Positions 6,957 to 15,557 of a stretch of 26,686 nucleotides of DNA are shown one piece after another; position 1 is the first letter of the stretch; every line of letters starts with the position of its first letter. The notes beneath the pieces were generated by a model. That model searched no databases and was not told where the DNA came from. It worked only from the letters and a program-made list of their open reading frames with translations. The DNA is taken from assembly GCA_041488155.1 (NCBI GenBank), contig JBGPOS010000057.1:1-26686 (forward strand), read 5' to 3'. This DNA comes from JBGPOS01 sp041488155. GTDB lineage: Bacteria; Chloroflexota; Dehalococcoidia; Tepidiformales; Tepidiformaceae. A program made the position numbers and the translations under genes.

Positions 6957-8453
6957 ATGATTTGGCTCATGAAAAGCGGGCATTCCCGCGTCCTGATGCT
7001 GGGGTTAGATGCCCTGGACTTCCGCCTCTTCGACGAACTGATGGCTGCGGGCAAGCTTCCAAACCTCGCTGCTTTTGCGGGGCAGTCCGAACGCCTCGAG
7101 GTCGAGTCGGACGGCGCCATCCTCCATGGTTCCTTGTGGCCGACCTTCGCGAGCGGGACAGGACCCGGCACACATGGGGTGTACTTCTGGGTGCAGTGGC
7201 TGGCGGAGGAGATGCGGCACGTCCGAAACAACCACCCTGCCTTTGCTTTCGATCCGTTTTGGACCGGCCTTCCAGCGGCTGGCTGCCGAGCAACAATCGT
7301 CGACGTCCCATTTGTGCCGGCGGCGCGCGTCGAAGGCCTGCGCCACTTCATCGGGTGGGGGCTCCATGACGAGATTGAGGCCTATGCCTGGCCCGAGGCC
7401 TTCGGCAGGCAGGTGGTGAAGAGGCTGGGCCGCCATCCGCTGAGCTTCGACACCGTGGAGCCCCAGACGCTCCGTGACAAGCTGGTGATGGCCCGCGACA
7501 TGCGCCGAGGAGTGCATCTTCGAACGAAGCTCGTCCGAGAGATACTGAAAGACGGGACGGAAACCCTCGTCGTGACGACGTTCGGCGAGTTGCACAAGGC
7601 GGGCCATTACCTCGCAGCCTCGCAGCAGCTCAGCTCGCGCTACACCAACGCGGACGCCATCGCCGCCATTCTTCAACCACTGGACGCTGCCTGGCCAGGA
7701 ATTGTCGCTGCGGCGGGACCGGACACGCACGTCTTCCTGTTCGCTCTGCACGGCACGCAAGAGCAGGTGCCATTCGACGAATTCGGGAGCCAAATCGCCA
7801 GCCTGCTCAATGGCAAGGAGCCCGTGGATCCCGCGGCGCACCCGGACCTCATCCGGCGGGTCCGCGACCTGGTTCCCGATGCCCTTCATCGCGCGATCTG
7901 GAAGCGGCTCCCGCCCTCCGTGCGGGCTCGCCGGCAAGGGCAGCAACAGGGGCATAGCTCCGACCTCGCGGTTGACAAGCTGATGACCGTGGCCCACGAC
8001 CAGCACCCGGCCTTCCGCATCAACCTGCGGGGGCGGGAACGAGACGGCGTGGTTGATCAAGGCGGGGCTGAAGACCTTTTCCGCGAGCTCGCCATCCTCG
8101 TCGCTCAGGTTAATGTGGAGGACGGAGCGAGGGCCTTCTCAGAGTTGTGGCGCCCGGCTGAACACACCCATGGCCCACGCCTGGATCGTCTGCCGGACGT
8201 TCTCCTGGTTGCCAACCCGGGGGTGAAGAGGGCCAATCGACTGGAGATGCCAGGCGGACGAACGCTTCGATCGCTACGGACCGAGGCTCGCAACGGAGTG
8301 CACACGGGGCGAGGCTTCTGCTACTTCCGGCCTGCCGGTGGCGTGCACAAGGCAAGGAGGTTGGTCAATACCGTCGATTTTGCGCCCACGGTGCTCCAGC
8401 TCCTTGGCCTTCCCCAGCGACCGGGACTTGAAGGAGTCAGCTTCGTGGAGTGA
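6957..8453 (+). CDS. Alkaline phosphatase superfamily protein (type I phosphodiesterase/nucleotide pyrophosphatase-like)
   Basis: About 498 residues. The N-terminus RVLMLGLDALDFRLFDELMAAGKLPNL is the first metal-binding strand of this superfamily (metal Asp in GLDALD). It is followed by LWPTFASGTGPGTHGVY, where the Thr after Pro is the expected nucleophile and TGPGTHG is conserved. The C-terminal half has RLPDVLLVANPG, then GVHTGRGFCYFRPAGG and NTVDFAPTVLQLLGLP, which matches the usual end of these hydrolases, where a His and an Asp bind metal. No signal peptide is visible, so the protein is probably cytoplasmic. Starts at 6957 and 6969 are both possible, and neither has a clear Shine-Dalgarno. 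The substrate is unknown. The gene converges on a glycan gene cluster, so a phosphorylated sugar or lipid intermediate is possible, but this is only contextual. Confidence 0.75.
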   Translation: MIWLMKSGHSRVLMLGLDALDFRLFDELMAAGKLPNLAAFAGQSERLEVESDGAILHGSLWPTFASGTGPGTHGVYFWVQWLAEEMRHVRNNHPAFAFDPFWTGLPAAGCRATIVDVPFVPAARVEGLRHFIGWGLHDEIEAYAWPEAFGRQVVKRLGRHPLSFDTVEPQTLRDKLVMARDMRRGVHLRTKLVREILKDGTETLVVTTFGELHKAGHYLAASQQLSSRYTNADAIAAILQPLDAAWPGIVAAAGPDTHVFLFALHGTQEQVPFDEFGSQIASLLNGKEPVDPAAHPDLIRRVRDLVPDALHRAIWKRLPPSVRARRQGQQQGHSSDLAVDKLMTVAHDQHPAFRINLRGRERDGVVDQGGAEDLFRELAILVAQVNVEDGARAFSELWRPAEHTHGPRLDRLPDVLLVANPGVKRANRLEMPGGRTLRSLRTEARNGVHTGRGFCYFRPAGGVHKARRLVNTVDFAPTVLQLLGLPQRPGLEGVSFVE

Positions 8454-8527
8454 CAACTGGCGCGTTCCTGCCGGATGCGACGCGCGTTTCTTGGGTGGAG
8501 TCGGAGGCCCGTGGCGTGGAAGGGTGG

Positions 8528-9481
8528 TTAGTTTCGAGCCAGTGGCCGCTTCAAGAGTTGGGAGGGGGAAGGTTCCACACCGCCGGGTGCATAGATGAGG
8601 TGGCCCCCGAGACCTGCGAGCTTGTCGACTCCAGTGAGCGCTGCCGCCGACAGTGGATACGGCAGCCGTTCACTGAGCGCCTGGGTGAGCTCGCCCCCCA
8701 GGATCGCTGCTCGTGCGAGGATCAGGCCGAACGAGTGCGCACCCCGAAGGGTTCCCAATTGGCCGGCGAGCCGGCCTACGATCTGAAGGTGTCCGCCATG
8801 CCATCGTATCTCGGGATGTTCCTGCATCAGTCGCTGCGCCCCCCAGCCGTGGCACACTTGTTTGGCCGCAAACCTTGCGAGATCGCGCTCGTGTGCGTGA
8901 TCGACGCGCATTTCTGGGCAGTAGACCACGCGAAAGCCGAGGGATTCGGCGACGAGGCCCAGTTCGGTGTCGCCGACCCGGTAATAGCGCTCGTCGAACC
9001 GGAGCCGCTCGAAAACCCCTCGCCAGACTGCGAGGTTTCGGGTGTCGCACTCGGTGCCATCGCCCGGCTGCGTTCGTCTCAAGTGCGCCTCGTAGCGTTG
9101 CTGGATGAGCCGGTCGAGCCGGGATTGGCCGACCGCGCCCGAGTAGCCCTGGACCAGGTCTGCGCCCTGTTCGAGACGCTCGACCGCCGCGCGTATCCAC
9201 CCGGGCCGCACGATGCAGTCAGCATCGGTGAAGAGAATTGCCTCTCCGTGCGCCTGGTCGATTCCTCGATTCCTCGCTTGATAGGCGCCGGCAACCCGCT
9301 CGCTCAACAGCTCGACCGCTGCAGGCAGTGTGCGAAGCCCCGCTCGAAAGGCGTCGGTCGAGCCGTTCTCAATGACCAGCACCTGCAGTACGTCCGCCTC
9401 GTGGGCCAGGGCGAGGACCGACTCGACGCATTGGTACACACGTGGATCGTCTCTTACAGGGATGATGACAGAGACGCGCAT
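8528..9481 (-). CDS. Glycosyltransferase family 2
   Basis: A 317-residue soluble GT-A enzyme. The N-terminal nucleotide-sugar fold is clear: RVSVIIPVRDDP, VLVIENGSTDAF, ARNRGIDQAHGEAILFTDADC, with the DxD metal motif in TDADC. The acceptor side has NLAVWRGVFERLRFDERYYRVGDTELGLV, typical of GT2 enzymes (D-E-R...GDTELGLR). There are no membrane helices. The ATG lies two bases after the stop of the Gfo/Idh oxidoreductase (9484-9486), so the two are almost certainly co-translated. Its role is transfer of a sugar onto a lipid- or glycan-linked acceptor; the sugar cannot be told from sequence. Confidence 0.88.
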   Translation of the reverse strand: MRVSVIIPVRDDPRVYQCVESVLALAHEADVLQVLVIENGSTDAFRAGLRTLPAAVELLSERVAGAYQARNRGIDQAHGEAILFTDADCIVRPGWIRAAVERLEQGADLVQGYSGAVGQSRLDRLIQQRYEAHLRRTQPGDGTECDTRNLAVWRGVFERLRFDERYYRVGDTELGLVAESLGFRVVYCPEMRVDHAHERDLARFAAKQVCHGWGAQRLMQEHPEIRWHGGHLQIVGRLAGQLGTLRGAHSFGLILARAAILGGELTQALSERLPYPLSAAALTGVDKLAGLGGHLIYAPGGVEPSPSQLLKRPLARN

Positions 9482-9483
9482 TG

Positions 9484-10395
9484 TCAGACGTCATCGCGTT
9501 GGAGTTGCGTGTTGGCGTCCTGTTCGCGGCGTAGCTTCAACTGTTGACGAAAAGAAAGCTCTTCGAGCGCCACCGAGAAGGCCGGAAGGGCGGGAACTGT
9601 ATCGCCTCTCAGCCTGCGTTCCCAGAGCGTGAGCATTCGTGCAATCCCCTCGACATCCTGAGCAGGTCTTGCGCCAATCCGGATGGCAGCCTTCGTCCAG
9701 AAGGATTGGCGTGACAGGTCGAAGGCCACCGGTCCTGCAGAGATGCGCTCCTGATACTCGTCTCCATGGGCGACCTCCCAGTCGACCGGGCGTCCGTCGG
9801 CGAGTTCGAAGCGGCCCGAGGCCGCCCGCGCGGTGGCGGTTCCTTCGCAGCCGGAGATCGGGGAACGCGACACCCAGGCAGCAAGGTCAAGGACATGGGG
9901 TAGGAGGTCCTGGGTGGGCATCGGAACTTCCGTTGCGCCCCAATCTCCAGGGACTGTTTGCAAGAGGAATCCGAAGCGGGAGGAGGTCGCCAGCTCGTTC
10001 CGAACCTGGAGGTATCTCCGCCAATACCGCCTTGGACGGGCGGGGGTAACGAGCCGATGCCATGCCGGCGGCCAGGTGGCGAGGTCCTCCAGGCAAGTCG
10101 CGCTAGGCTTTTCAAGCAGCACTGGCAGCGAACGCTCCAACGCGAGTGCGGCATGTTCGGCGTGCAGGCTGCCAGGCGACAGGACAAGCAGTGCCTGGCA
10201 GTCCTCGATGGCGAGCAGCGCCGCCAGGGAGGAGTACGGGCGGATGGGGGAGGGCAACCCTGCTCTTGCCGTGGAAGAAGGGTCGGCGGCAGCAACGAGG
10301 TGTAGCCCTGGGACCGCTTTCAGCGCGGGTAGGTAGAGGCGTTGGAAGGCGCGTCCGGCCCCGATCGTTGCGATTCGAATTGGAAGCGGAGCCAT
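9484..10395 (-). CDS. Gfo/Idh/MocA-family oxidoreductase
   Basis: A 303-residue NAD(P)-dependent sugar oxidoreductase. The N-terminal Rossmann fold is clear: IRIATIGAGRAFQRLYLPAL (GxGxxxxxxxxP), then LHLVAAADPS. The hallmark PVLLEKPSA (EKP, with the catalytic-site Lys) follows LVLSPGSLHAEHAALAL. The second domain is shorter and less conserved than usual. The ATG at 10395 is chosen because GGAGGAGAG sits just upstream. The frame stays open for 48 more codons (to 10539), with an unusual CDCDID segment, but these look like leader. It forms a tight pair with the GT2 downstream, which suggests it makes or modifies the sugar that the GT2 transfers. Confidence 0.83.
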   Translation of the reverse strand: MAPLPIRIATIGAGRAFQRLYLPALKAVPGLHLVAAADPSSTARAGLPSPIRPYSSLAALLAIEDCQALLVLSPGSLHAEHAALALERSLPVLLEKPSATCLEDLATWPPAWHRLVTPARPRRYWRRYLQVRNELATSSRFGFLLQTVPGDWGATEVPMPTQDLLPHVLDLAAWVSRSPISGCEGTATARAASGRFELADGRPVDWEVAHGDEYQERISAGPVAFDLSRQSFWTKAAIRIGARPAQDVEGIARMLTLWERRLRGDTVPALPAFSVALEELSFRQQLKLRREQDANTQLQRDDV

Positions 10396-10408
10396 CGAAC
10401 TCTCCTCC
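10396..10408 (-). promoter_or_regulatory. Strong Shine-Dalgarno deciding the oxidoreductase start
   Basis: GGAGGAGAG on the minus strand (about 10408-10400) is spaced four to five bases from the ATG at 10395. It supports that start over the upstream in-frame ones. Confidence 0.6.
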
Positions 10409-10595
10409 GACTGGGCCGGACGAAGCTGGTCGATATCGCAGTCGCAGCCCAGGGCAGAGCGGACTTCCCCCAATGTACCAGCCATCTCAGTCGCTGGTGA
10501 CAGGGGCCGAGCGTCGTCGCTCCTCATGACGTTGGGCATCTCGGGTGCAAGCGACCGGCGCCACGTCTGTTAGACCCTGCGCTGCTGGTTCGAGG

Positions 10596-11384
10596 TTAGA
10601 CCAGGATCTCGTCGCCGGACGCCTGCGACCGGGCGACACCGCCTCGGGCGCCAAGCCACGCCTCGCAAATGACCCTGTGCATGCTGTCCGCCGTAGCAAC
10701 GTGGCCTTCGGCGTTCTCGTGCAGCCGATCCCCCGCCGCGGTGCGCCGGAAGTCTCTTGTTTTCCAGACGGGAGAATCGCTGCCGGCATAGTAGACGTGC
10801 AACTGCTTGCAAAGCGTCGCGAGGGCCCCATGCACCTGGAGACGGCGACGCTCGATCCTTCGACCTCGGCCTGTTGAAACGGCGTAGTCGACGCGTCCGT
10901 GAGGGCCTTTCACCGCCAGCACGACCTCCTCCCTCTGGAGCACGAGGTGGATGCATTGGCCAATGCGATCAACCACTTGCTCGGCGGTGAAGTAGGTGTC
11001 GCCGCCGATCGTCCGTTGCGCGAAACGGCGCAGCGCTCGGAAGGCGGGGTTGTGGGCGAGCCAGGGGCTCTCGGCGGCGCGCAGACCAGCGCGGGCGATG
11101 GGCCTCCCGAATCTGCCTAGCAAGCGCTCGACCCTGAGCGGGACGGACTCGAAGGTGAACCAGAACGAGACAACATTGAGGTACACGAGATCCGGCGCGT
11201 GCTGATCCAACCAGCGGCCCAGAAGGCCCGGCAGGGCTTCGTTTGGCCAGATCGGCTTGACGACCACTTCGACGGGCTCTCCGAACTCGGCTGCGAGCCG
11301 GTCCCGCACAATCTCGTGGCGGAGCTGTCCGCCTTCAAACCTTCCGCCCCGGTCGTTGCTGCTGCCCAGGAGGAGGATGCGCAT
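10596..11384 (-). CDS. SGNH/GDSL hydrolase-like protein (paralog 1)
   Basis: 262 residues from ATG 11384 (MRILLLGSSND). The start resembles SGNH block I (a hydrophobic strand ending in G-S-S), and the end has DRLHENAEGH, close to the DxxH...GH block V of SGNH hydrolases, where Asp and His complete the catalytic triad. The middle blocks are not typical: PDLVYLNVVSFWFTFESVPLR stands where the Gly/Asn oxyanion motifs would be. It is clearly homologous to the protein at 14430-15203. Longer versions from 11531 are low-complexity and probably upstream DNA. A role in esterifying or de-esterifying a surface glycan is inferred from the neighbouring glycosyltransferases. Confidence 0.6.
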   Translation of the reverse strand: MRILLLGSSNDRGGRFEGGQLRHEIVRDRLAAEFGEPVEVVVKPIWPNEALPGLLGRWLDQHAPDLVYLNVVSFWFTFESVPLRVERLLGRFGRPIARAGLRAAESPWLAHNPAFRALRRFAQRTIGGDTYFTAEQVVDRIGQCIHLVLQREEVVLAVKGPHGRVDYAVSTGRGRRIERRRLQVHGALATLCKQLHVYYAGSDSPVWKTRDFRRTAAGDRLHENAEGHVATADSMHRVICEAWLGARGGVARSQASGDEILV

Positions 11385-11533
11385 TGAGTGCGGCCATATT
11401 CTGCCTACCACCGGGCCGATGCAACGACCCGATCGGAGCTGCGGCGTCCCCGCGGGTGCGGCGTTCATCCGCCTGCGAGCAAGGCCGGGCCGGTTCCGGG
11501 TAGGAGCGCGCGTTCCCCGCGAGCGCGGCACCC

Positions 11534-12766
11534 GTGCGGTGCCGCATACTGTGCCCCGTCGTGGTTGCCCTGGCCGTCGTGCTCGTCGCTGCGCAAGCGC
11601 TGCTTCTGCTGGTCTCCGGATACCACTCTGCGATCACAATCCTCGGGACTCTCCATCGGCCTGTGCGGGTGAGGGGGGTTGAGCCGTCGATCCGGTTCGC
11701 GCTGTTTGTGTGTGCGCGGAACGAAGCGGCGGTGATCGCGCGCATCGTCACCGGGCTCCTCCGGCAGGACTACCCGGCTGATCGCTTTAGGGTCGTGGTG
11801 GTAGCGCACAACTGCACCGATCGCACTGCTTCAGTCGCGCGCGAGGCCGGAGCGGAGGTCGTCGAGCTGAACGACGGCCGATCGGGAAAGGTCGTCGCCC
11901 TCAGGGCCGGGCTCGCGCTAATGGGCGAGGGTTTCGACTTCGTCGGGGTGTTCGATGCCGACAGTCTCGTGCCGCGGGATCTCCTGCGCCGCGTCGCCGA
12001 CCGGGCGGGCAACGAAGACTGCCTGCAGGTCGAGACTTTGCCACCGCGTGCCCAGGGATCGGTCGCTGCTGCACTCGGATTCGCACGCAGGGCGCGCGCA
12101 TGGCTGTGGTGGCGTCCGCGCGACAACATCGGACTGGGTGCCTTGATGAGCGGAAGTGGGTGCTTCATGCGCGGCGAGCTCTTGCTGCAAGTCTCGCGCG
12201 ATCTGCGCACCGTCACCGAAGACCTTGAGATGTCCGCGCGCGTGTACGCCTCCGGTCGACGCGTCGCGTATGTTTCCGAGACGGCCTTAGCGGTGGAAGA
12301 GCCCGCGACGCTGGGGGCGTCGGTCCGCCAGCGTACCCGATGGGTGCGCGGCCACCTGGGGGTGGTCCGCTGGGAGCTGCCGAGCCTCCTGCGGCGGACG
12401 CTCCACGGCGACATCCGCGCCTTCGACATAGCCGTTTGCCTGGTCATGCCTTCACGCGTAGTTACCCGGATGGGCATGGCGGGGGCGCTTGCCCTGGCAC
12501 TTTCCGTGCCGGCGCTAGCGCTTCCCTGGCCAGTGTTCGCCTTTTTCCTGGGCGCGGAATGGCTCTTGCCCCTGGGAGTCGCATCGCGGAATAGCCTTGC
12601 GGGAGGCTGGTGGAGGGGAGCATGGCTGATTATCGGCTCAGCCACGCTCGAGCTCCTCTGGTTCCCGATTGGGTTGTGGGCGCTGCTCACGCCACGCGCG
12701 CGCGCCTGGAGGCCGGTCGCACGGTCGATCGATCGAGAGGCTCCGGATGCGGCGATTACTGGTTGA
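11534..12766 (+). CDS. Membrane glycosyltransferase family 2 (processive/beta-glycosyltransferase type)
   Basis: 410 residues from a GTG start. One N-terminal helix (about 8-28) precedes a GT-A domain with FVCARNEA, VVVVAHNCTDRT, NDGRSGKVVALRAGL, GVFDADSLV (DxD), TVTEDLEMSARV (catalytic ED) and QRTRWVRGHLG (QxxRW, typical of processive beta-glycosyltransferases such as cellulose and poly-GlcNAc synthases). Three to four helices follow in the last 100 residues. It should extend or export a glycan at the membrane, using a nucleotide sugar from the cytoplasm. The start overlaps no other gene; 150 bp separate it from the divergent SGNH-like gene. Its 3' end overlaps the next gene by 20 bp. Confidence 0.88.
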   Translation: MRCRILCPVVVALAVVLVAAQALLLLVSGYHSAITILGTLHRPVRVRGVEPSIRFALFVCARNEAAVIARIVTGLLRQDYPADRFRVVVVAHNCTDRTASVAREAGAEVVELNDGRSGKVVALRAGLALMGEGFDFVGVFDADSLVPRDLLRRVADRAGNEDCLQVETLPPRAQGSVAAALGFARRARAWLWWRPRDNIGLGALMSGSGCFMRGELLLQVSRDLRTVTEDLEMSARVYASGRRVAYVSETALAVEEPATLGASVRQRTRWVRGHLGVVRWELPSLLRRTLHGDIRAFDIAVCLVMPSRVVTRMGMAGALALALSVPALALPWPVFAFFLGAEWLLPLGVASRNSLAGGWWRGAWLIIGSATLELLWFPIGLWALLTPRARAWRPVARSIDREAPDAAITG

Positions 12767-14234
12767 TCGAACGGGAATCAGCGAGCGCCTGGCGTGGAAC
12801 GCGTTTGCAATTGCCGTGCTGATGCTGCTGGCTGTGATGCTCCTTGGACTGGGGATGAGGGCGCCGATCTGGTCGGTGGACCTCGAAGTCATGGAGATTT
12901 CTGGGACGAGTCGAGCCCTGGGCGACACCGTACCGGGGATGGCCTTGACGGGCGCCATCCTGGCGGTCGCCAGCCTTATGTACCTCGTATGCCTCCGCGC
13001 GCTCTGGCGGGGCTTCCGGCACAGCCTTGCGGCAGCGGTCGCATGCAGCATCTTGGGATTCGCGGTGATGCTGCCCGCCGCGCCATTGAGTTCGCCTGAC
13101 GCAGTTCACCTCGCCGCGGACGCGCGGACGCTCTGGCTCCACGGCGTCTACCCCGCGCAGTCCGGCGGGGCGCCTTCCAACTTCGACGACCCCGTGAACA
13201 ACCAGGTCGTCGCATACCGGGACAAACCGAGCGGTTACGGACCGCTCGCGTACGTGATCGCGGGTGCGCCGCTCCCGTTCGCCGGCGACACGTTGCGGGC
13301 GAACGTCTTTGGCCAGAAAGTCGTGGGCGGTCTGTTCGCGCTGGCGAGCGCCCTGCTCGCGGGGCTGCTGGCCACGAAGACGGGGCGGGATCCCGCGCTT
13401 GTGATCGGGGCTATCGGCCTCCATCCGTTGGTCCTCTGGGAGTTCGCCGGCGGGGGCCACAACGACTCGATCATGGTGACGTTCGGCCTCCTCGCCGCGG
13501 TCGCGGTAGTGAGCGTGAGCCGATCGGTCCGTGGCGCGGGAGTGGCAGCCGGCGTTGCTTCTGTGCTCTGCAAGCTTGGCCTCGCGGTGGCGGCACCACT
13601 CGTCCTGGCCTACTGGTTCCCGCGTTGGAGGACCGTGATCGCAATACTTACCATCGTGGGCGGCCTTGGGGTCGTCATCGCCCTGAACTCAGCCCTCGGG
13701 TTGCCCGCTCGCGGCCCGGCGCGCGCTGTGAGCTTACTAACCTTCTGGGGAGCTATTTCAGACTGGTTCGGGTTTTCGGGCGTTGTGGTGGACCTCACCT
13801 GGGTCATGTTCGTGTTTTTCGCGGCACTGGTCGTTTCCGATCACCCTCTAGCCACCCCTCGTGACTTCGTCACTGCCGTCGCGTTGCTGGTGTTCACATT
13901 CCTGTTCGCAGCGCTGCCGGGCGTGCATCCGTGGTACTACCTCTGGTTCCTGCCCTTCGTGGCGGTATCGGGCCGGCCCTGGCTGGTTGCGCCCGCCCTT
14001 GTGCTGACGCTCGGGAGCTTCGTGCCCACGCTGCTCGTAAATTGGTCTCCGGCGCTGGCGGACGAGTTTGGAGTGAGCAACGCCCACGAGGCGGCGGCGG
14101 TGATGCTCTGGCTCGCCGTGGCGGCGGTCATGGTCGTGACATGGCGCGGCTCCGAGCGACCCACTGCTGCCCGCCCCGCCACGCGCGCCGAGCGCAGGCG
14201 GGAGCGCCGCCAGGGCCTTCGTGCCAGGGCCTGA
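12747..14234 (+). CDS. GT-C fold polyprenyl-phosphate-mannose-type glycosyltransferase (GT87/DUF2029-like)
   Basis: 495 residues with about 11-12 transmembrane helices. The early loop SPDAVHLAADARTLWLHGVYP and later PSGYGPLAY, then WEFAGGGHNDSIMV, and near the end LPGVHPWYYLWFLPF, are the pattern of polyprenol-phosphomannose-dependent mannosyltransferases (GT87 and related actinobacterial alpha-mannosyltransferases, with HND and HPWY motifs). The acidic residues of the first loop are the usual catalytic candidates. The last 30 residues are a basic cytoplasmic tail. The ATG at 12747 is preferred because GAGAGG lies 8 bp before it; it overlaps the upstream GT2 by 20 bp, so the two are co-translated. 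The donor sugar is inferred from the family, not shown. Confidence 0.78.
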   Translation: MRRLLVDRTGISERLAWNAFAIAVLMLLAVMLLGLGMRAPIWSVDLEVMEISGTSRALGDTVPGMALTGAILAVASLMYLVCLRALWRGFRHSLAAAVACSILGFAVMLPAAPLSSPDAVHLAADARTLWLHGVYPAQSGGAPSNFDDPVNNQVVAYRDKPSGYGPLAYVIAGAPLPFAGDTLRANVFGQKVVGGLFALASALLAGLLATKTGRDPALVIGAIGLHPLVLWEFAGGGHNDSIMVTFGLLAAVAVVSVSRSVRGAGVAAGVASVLCKLGLAVAAPLVLAYWFPRWRTVIAILTIVGGLGVVIALNSALGLPARGPARAVSLLTFWGAISDWFGFSGVVVDLTWVMFVFFAALVVSDHPLATPRDFVTAVALLVFTFLFAALPGVHPWYYLWFLPFVAVSGRPWLVAPALVLTLGSFVPTLLVNWSPALADEFGVSNAHEAAAVMLWLAVAAVMVVTWRGSERPTAARPATRAERRRERRQGLRARA

Positions 14235-14278
14235 TACGACATTGTTCTCGCGTCCGCGGCCGCCTATTTCGCAGAGGC

Positions 14279-14376
14279 GTGGGTAAACACCCACGAGGCC
14301 CCTCGGTTACGGAGAACCGTACCGAGAACTCAGACTGCCCGCAGGGGCTTCCCTCGCTCTAGCATGGCCGAGCGAG
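14279..14376 (+). ncRNA. Structured leader with three clean hairpins before the second SGNH-like gene
   Basis: Three stems lie in the 195-bp gap. Stem 1 is GTGGGT/ACCCAC with an AAAC loop (14279-14294). Stem 2 is CTCGG-T-TACGG / CCGTA-CCGAG with an AGAA loop and one bulged T (14302-14326), a 10-bp helix. Stem 3 is CTCGCTC/GAGCGAG (14353-14376). A small GCCC/GGGC stem lies between 2 and 3. It matches no riboswitch class I can recall. Stem 1 could also be the terminator of the upstream gene. Confidence 0.35.
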
Positions 14377-14429
14377 AGCCATGAGAGGGGGAGGTTGCAG
14401 GGCCAGCCGGCGTCCCCTATAAAGCCGCA

Positions 14430-15203
14430 ATGCGAGTCTTGCGCCTGGCGACCAGCGACGACGACATCCGCGACGTTCCCGAGCAACTGCGCTCTCCGCG
14501 CATCGCCGAGTCAGTCCTGGCCGCGGCGGTCGGCGAGCCGGAGGAGACGATCGCGCGGCCGATCTGGCCCCGGCCGAACCTTCCGGACCTTGTGGACCGC
14601 TGGCTCGAGCAGTACCGGCCGAACCTCGTCTACTTTACCGTCGTGCCCTTCTGGTACGTCTACGAATCGGTCCCCGTGCGGCTCGAGCGGCGCCTTGGCC
14701 CCGTGGGCCGCAAGCTCGGCCCGGTCGGTCAGCGGGTCGCCGGCACGCCGTTCTCGAATACCCTTCTCTTCCGTGCGCTGCGCCTGGCCGGTATGCGGAC
14801 AATGGGCGGCGAACCCCACTTCAGCCCGGAACAGGTGCTCGAAGTGGTCAGCGCCTGCATCCGCCGAATCGTCGTCCACGAAGATGTGGCGCTGGTGGTG
14901 ATAGGGAGCACGGGGCGTCGATGCGTGTCGTACGGCTGGGGCGGGGTCGCTCGTGACAGTGGCCGACGGGCGACTGTCCACGAAGGGCTCAGCGCTCTCT
15001 GCTCCCAGCTGCATGTCCCTTACTTCGGCGGTGACCGACTGATGCAGACGAGCCGATGGAAGGCGCTGCTTGGCACGGACGGTAGCCACCTCGGCGTCGA
15101 GGGGCAGCGCGCCATGGGTCTCGAACAGGGCGCCCAGATGGTCGCTGCCTGGGACGCCGCGGGCCGCGCGCGGGCGGCGCCTCCGACACTGGCCCTCGAA
15201 TAG
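14430..15203 (+). CDS. SGNH/GDSL hydrolase-like protein (paralog 2)
   Basis: 257 residues, homologous along its length to the protein at 10596-11384. Shared segments include RPIWP versus KPIWP, NLVYFTVVPFWYVYESVPVRLERRLG versus its counterpart, TMGGEPHFSPEQVLE, and LSALCSQLHVPYFGGD. The ending TDGSHLGVEGQRAMG keeps the D-x-x-H of SGNH block V, but the first block is LATSDDD and lacks the Gly-Asp before Ser. The start is ATG 14430; no strong Shine-Dalgarno is adjacent. It follows the GT-C gene on the same strand after a structured 195-bp gap, so it may be transcribed separately. Function unproven. Confidence 0.6.
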   Translation: MRVLRLATSDDDIRDVPEQLRSPRIAESVLAAAVGEPEETIARPIWPRPNLPDLVDRWLEQYRPNLVYFTVVPFWYVYESVPVRLERRLGPVGRKLGPVGQRVAGTPFSNTLLFRALRLAGMRTMGGEPHFSPEQVLEVVSACIRRIVVHEDVALVVIGSTGRRCVSYGWGGVARDSGRRATVHEGLSALCSQLHVPYFGGDRLMQTSRWKALLGTDGSHLGVEGQRAMGLEQGAQMVAAWDAAGRARAAPPTLALE

Positions 15204-15302
15204 AGTGATCGGCGTCCACTCCTAACGGGCCCGAACGATCGGTTGCTTCCTTCGAGCGCGCACGTGGACCTGCGGCCGGCGCGCCAACTCGGCGAACGCC
15301 TC

Positions 15303-15515
15303 CTACACTTCCCAGGTTTCGCGAAGGTAGTGGACATCGCGCTCGACGCGGCTGCGTGCTCCGATGAGGATCCGTCGCAGGAACCCGGGTGGGACTTGGC
15401 GGGTCGACGCCCGTTCCACACGCCAGCCTCGCTTCTCCATCGCCAAAGCATCGCGCCGATAGTCCTTGTCGTTCCGGTAGTGCTTCCTTACTTCGACGCG
15501 GGTCGGCAGCGACAC
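15303..15515 (-). CDS. Small basic protein of unknown function
   Basis: 70 residues from a GTG start, beginning SLPTRVEVRKHYRNDKDYRRDAL and continuing AMEKRGWRVERASTRQVPP. The RxxKDYRRDALxMEKxGWRV pattern resembles small proteins with one helix-strand unit found next to transporters and signalling genes in several phyla, none of them characterised to my knowledge. A GAGG stretch lies 10-13 bases upstream. It lies 42 bp downstream of the zinc-ribbon gene on the same strand, so the two may be co-transcribed. Confidence 0.5.
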   Translation of the reverse strand: MSLPTRVEVRKHYRNDKDYRRDALAMEKRGWRVERASTRQVPPGFLRRILIGARSRVERDVHYLRETWEV

Positions 15516-15557
15516 GTGATTAGGTCCTCACTGGAAGCCGTAGTCGATCCTGAGCCC

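Noticed and set aside
8450..9547. 365-codon plus-strand frame over the GT2 gene
   Set aside because: Shadow of the minus-strand GT2, which has the DxD and GT-A motifs.
10396..10539. 48-codon N-terminal extension of the oxidoreductase with a CDCDID segment
   Set aside because: A strong Shine-Dalgarno and the Rossmann start both point to ATG 10395, so this is probably untranslated leader.
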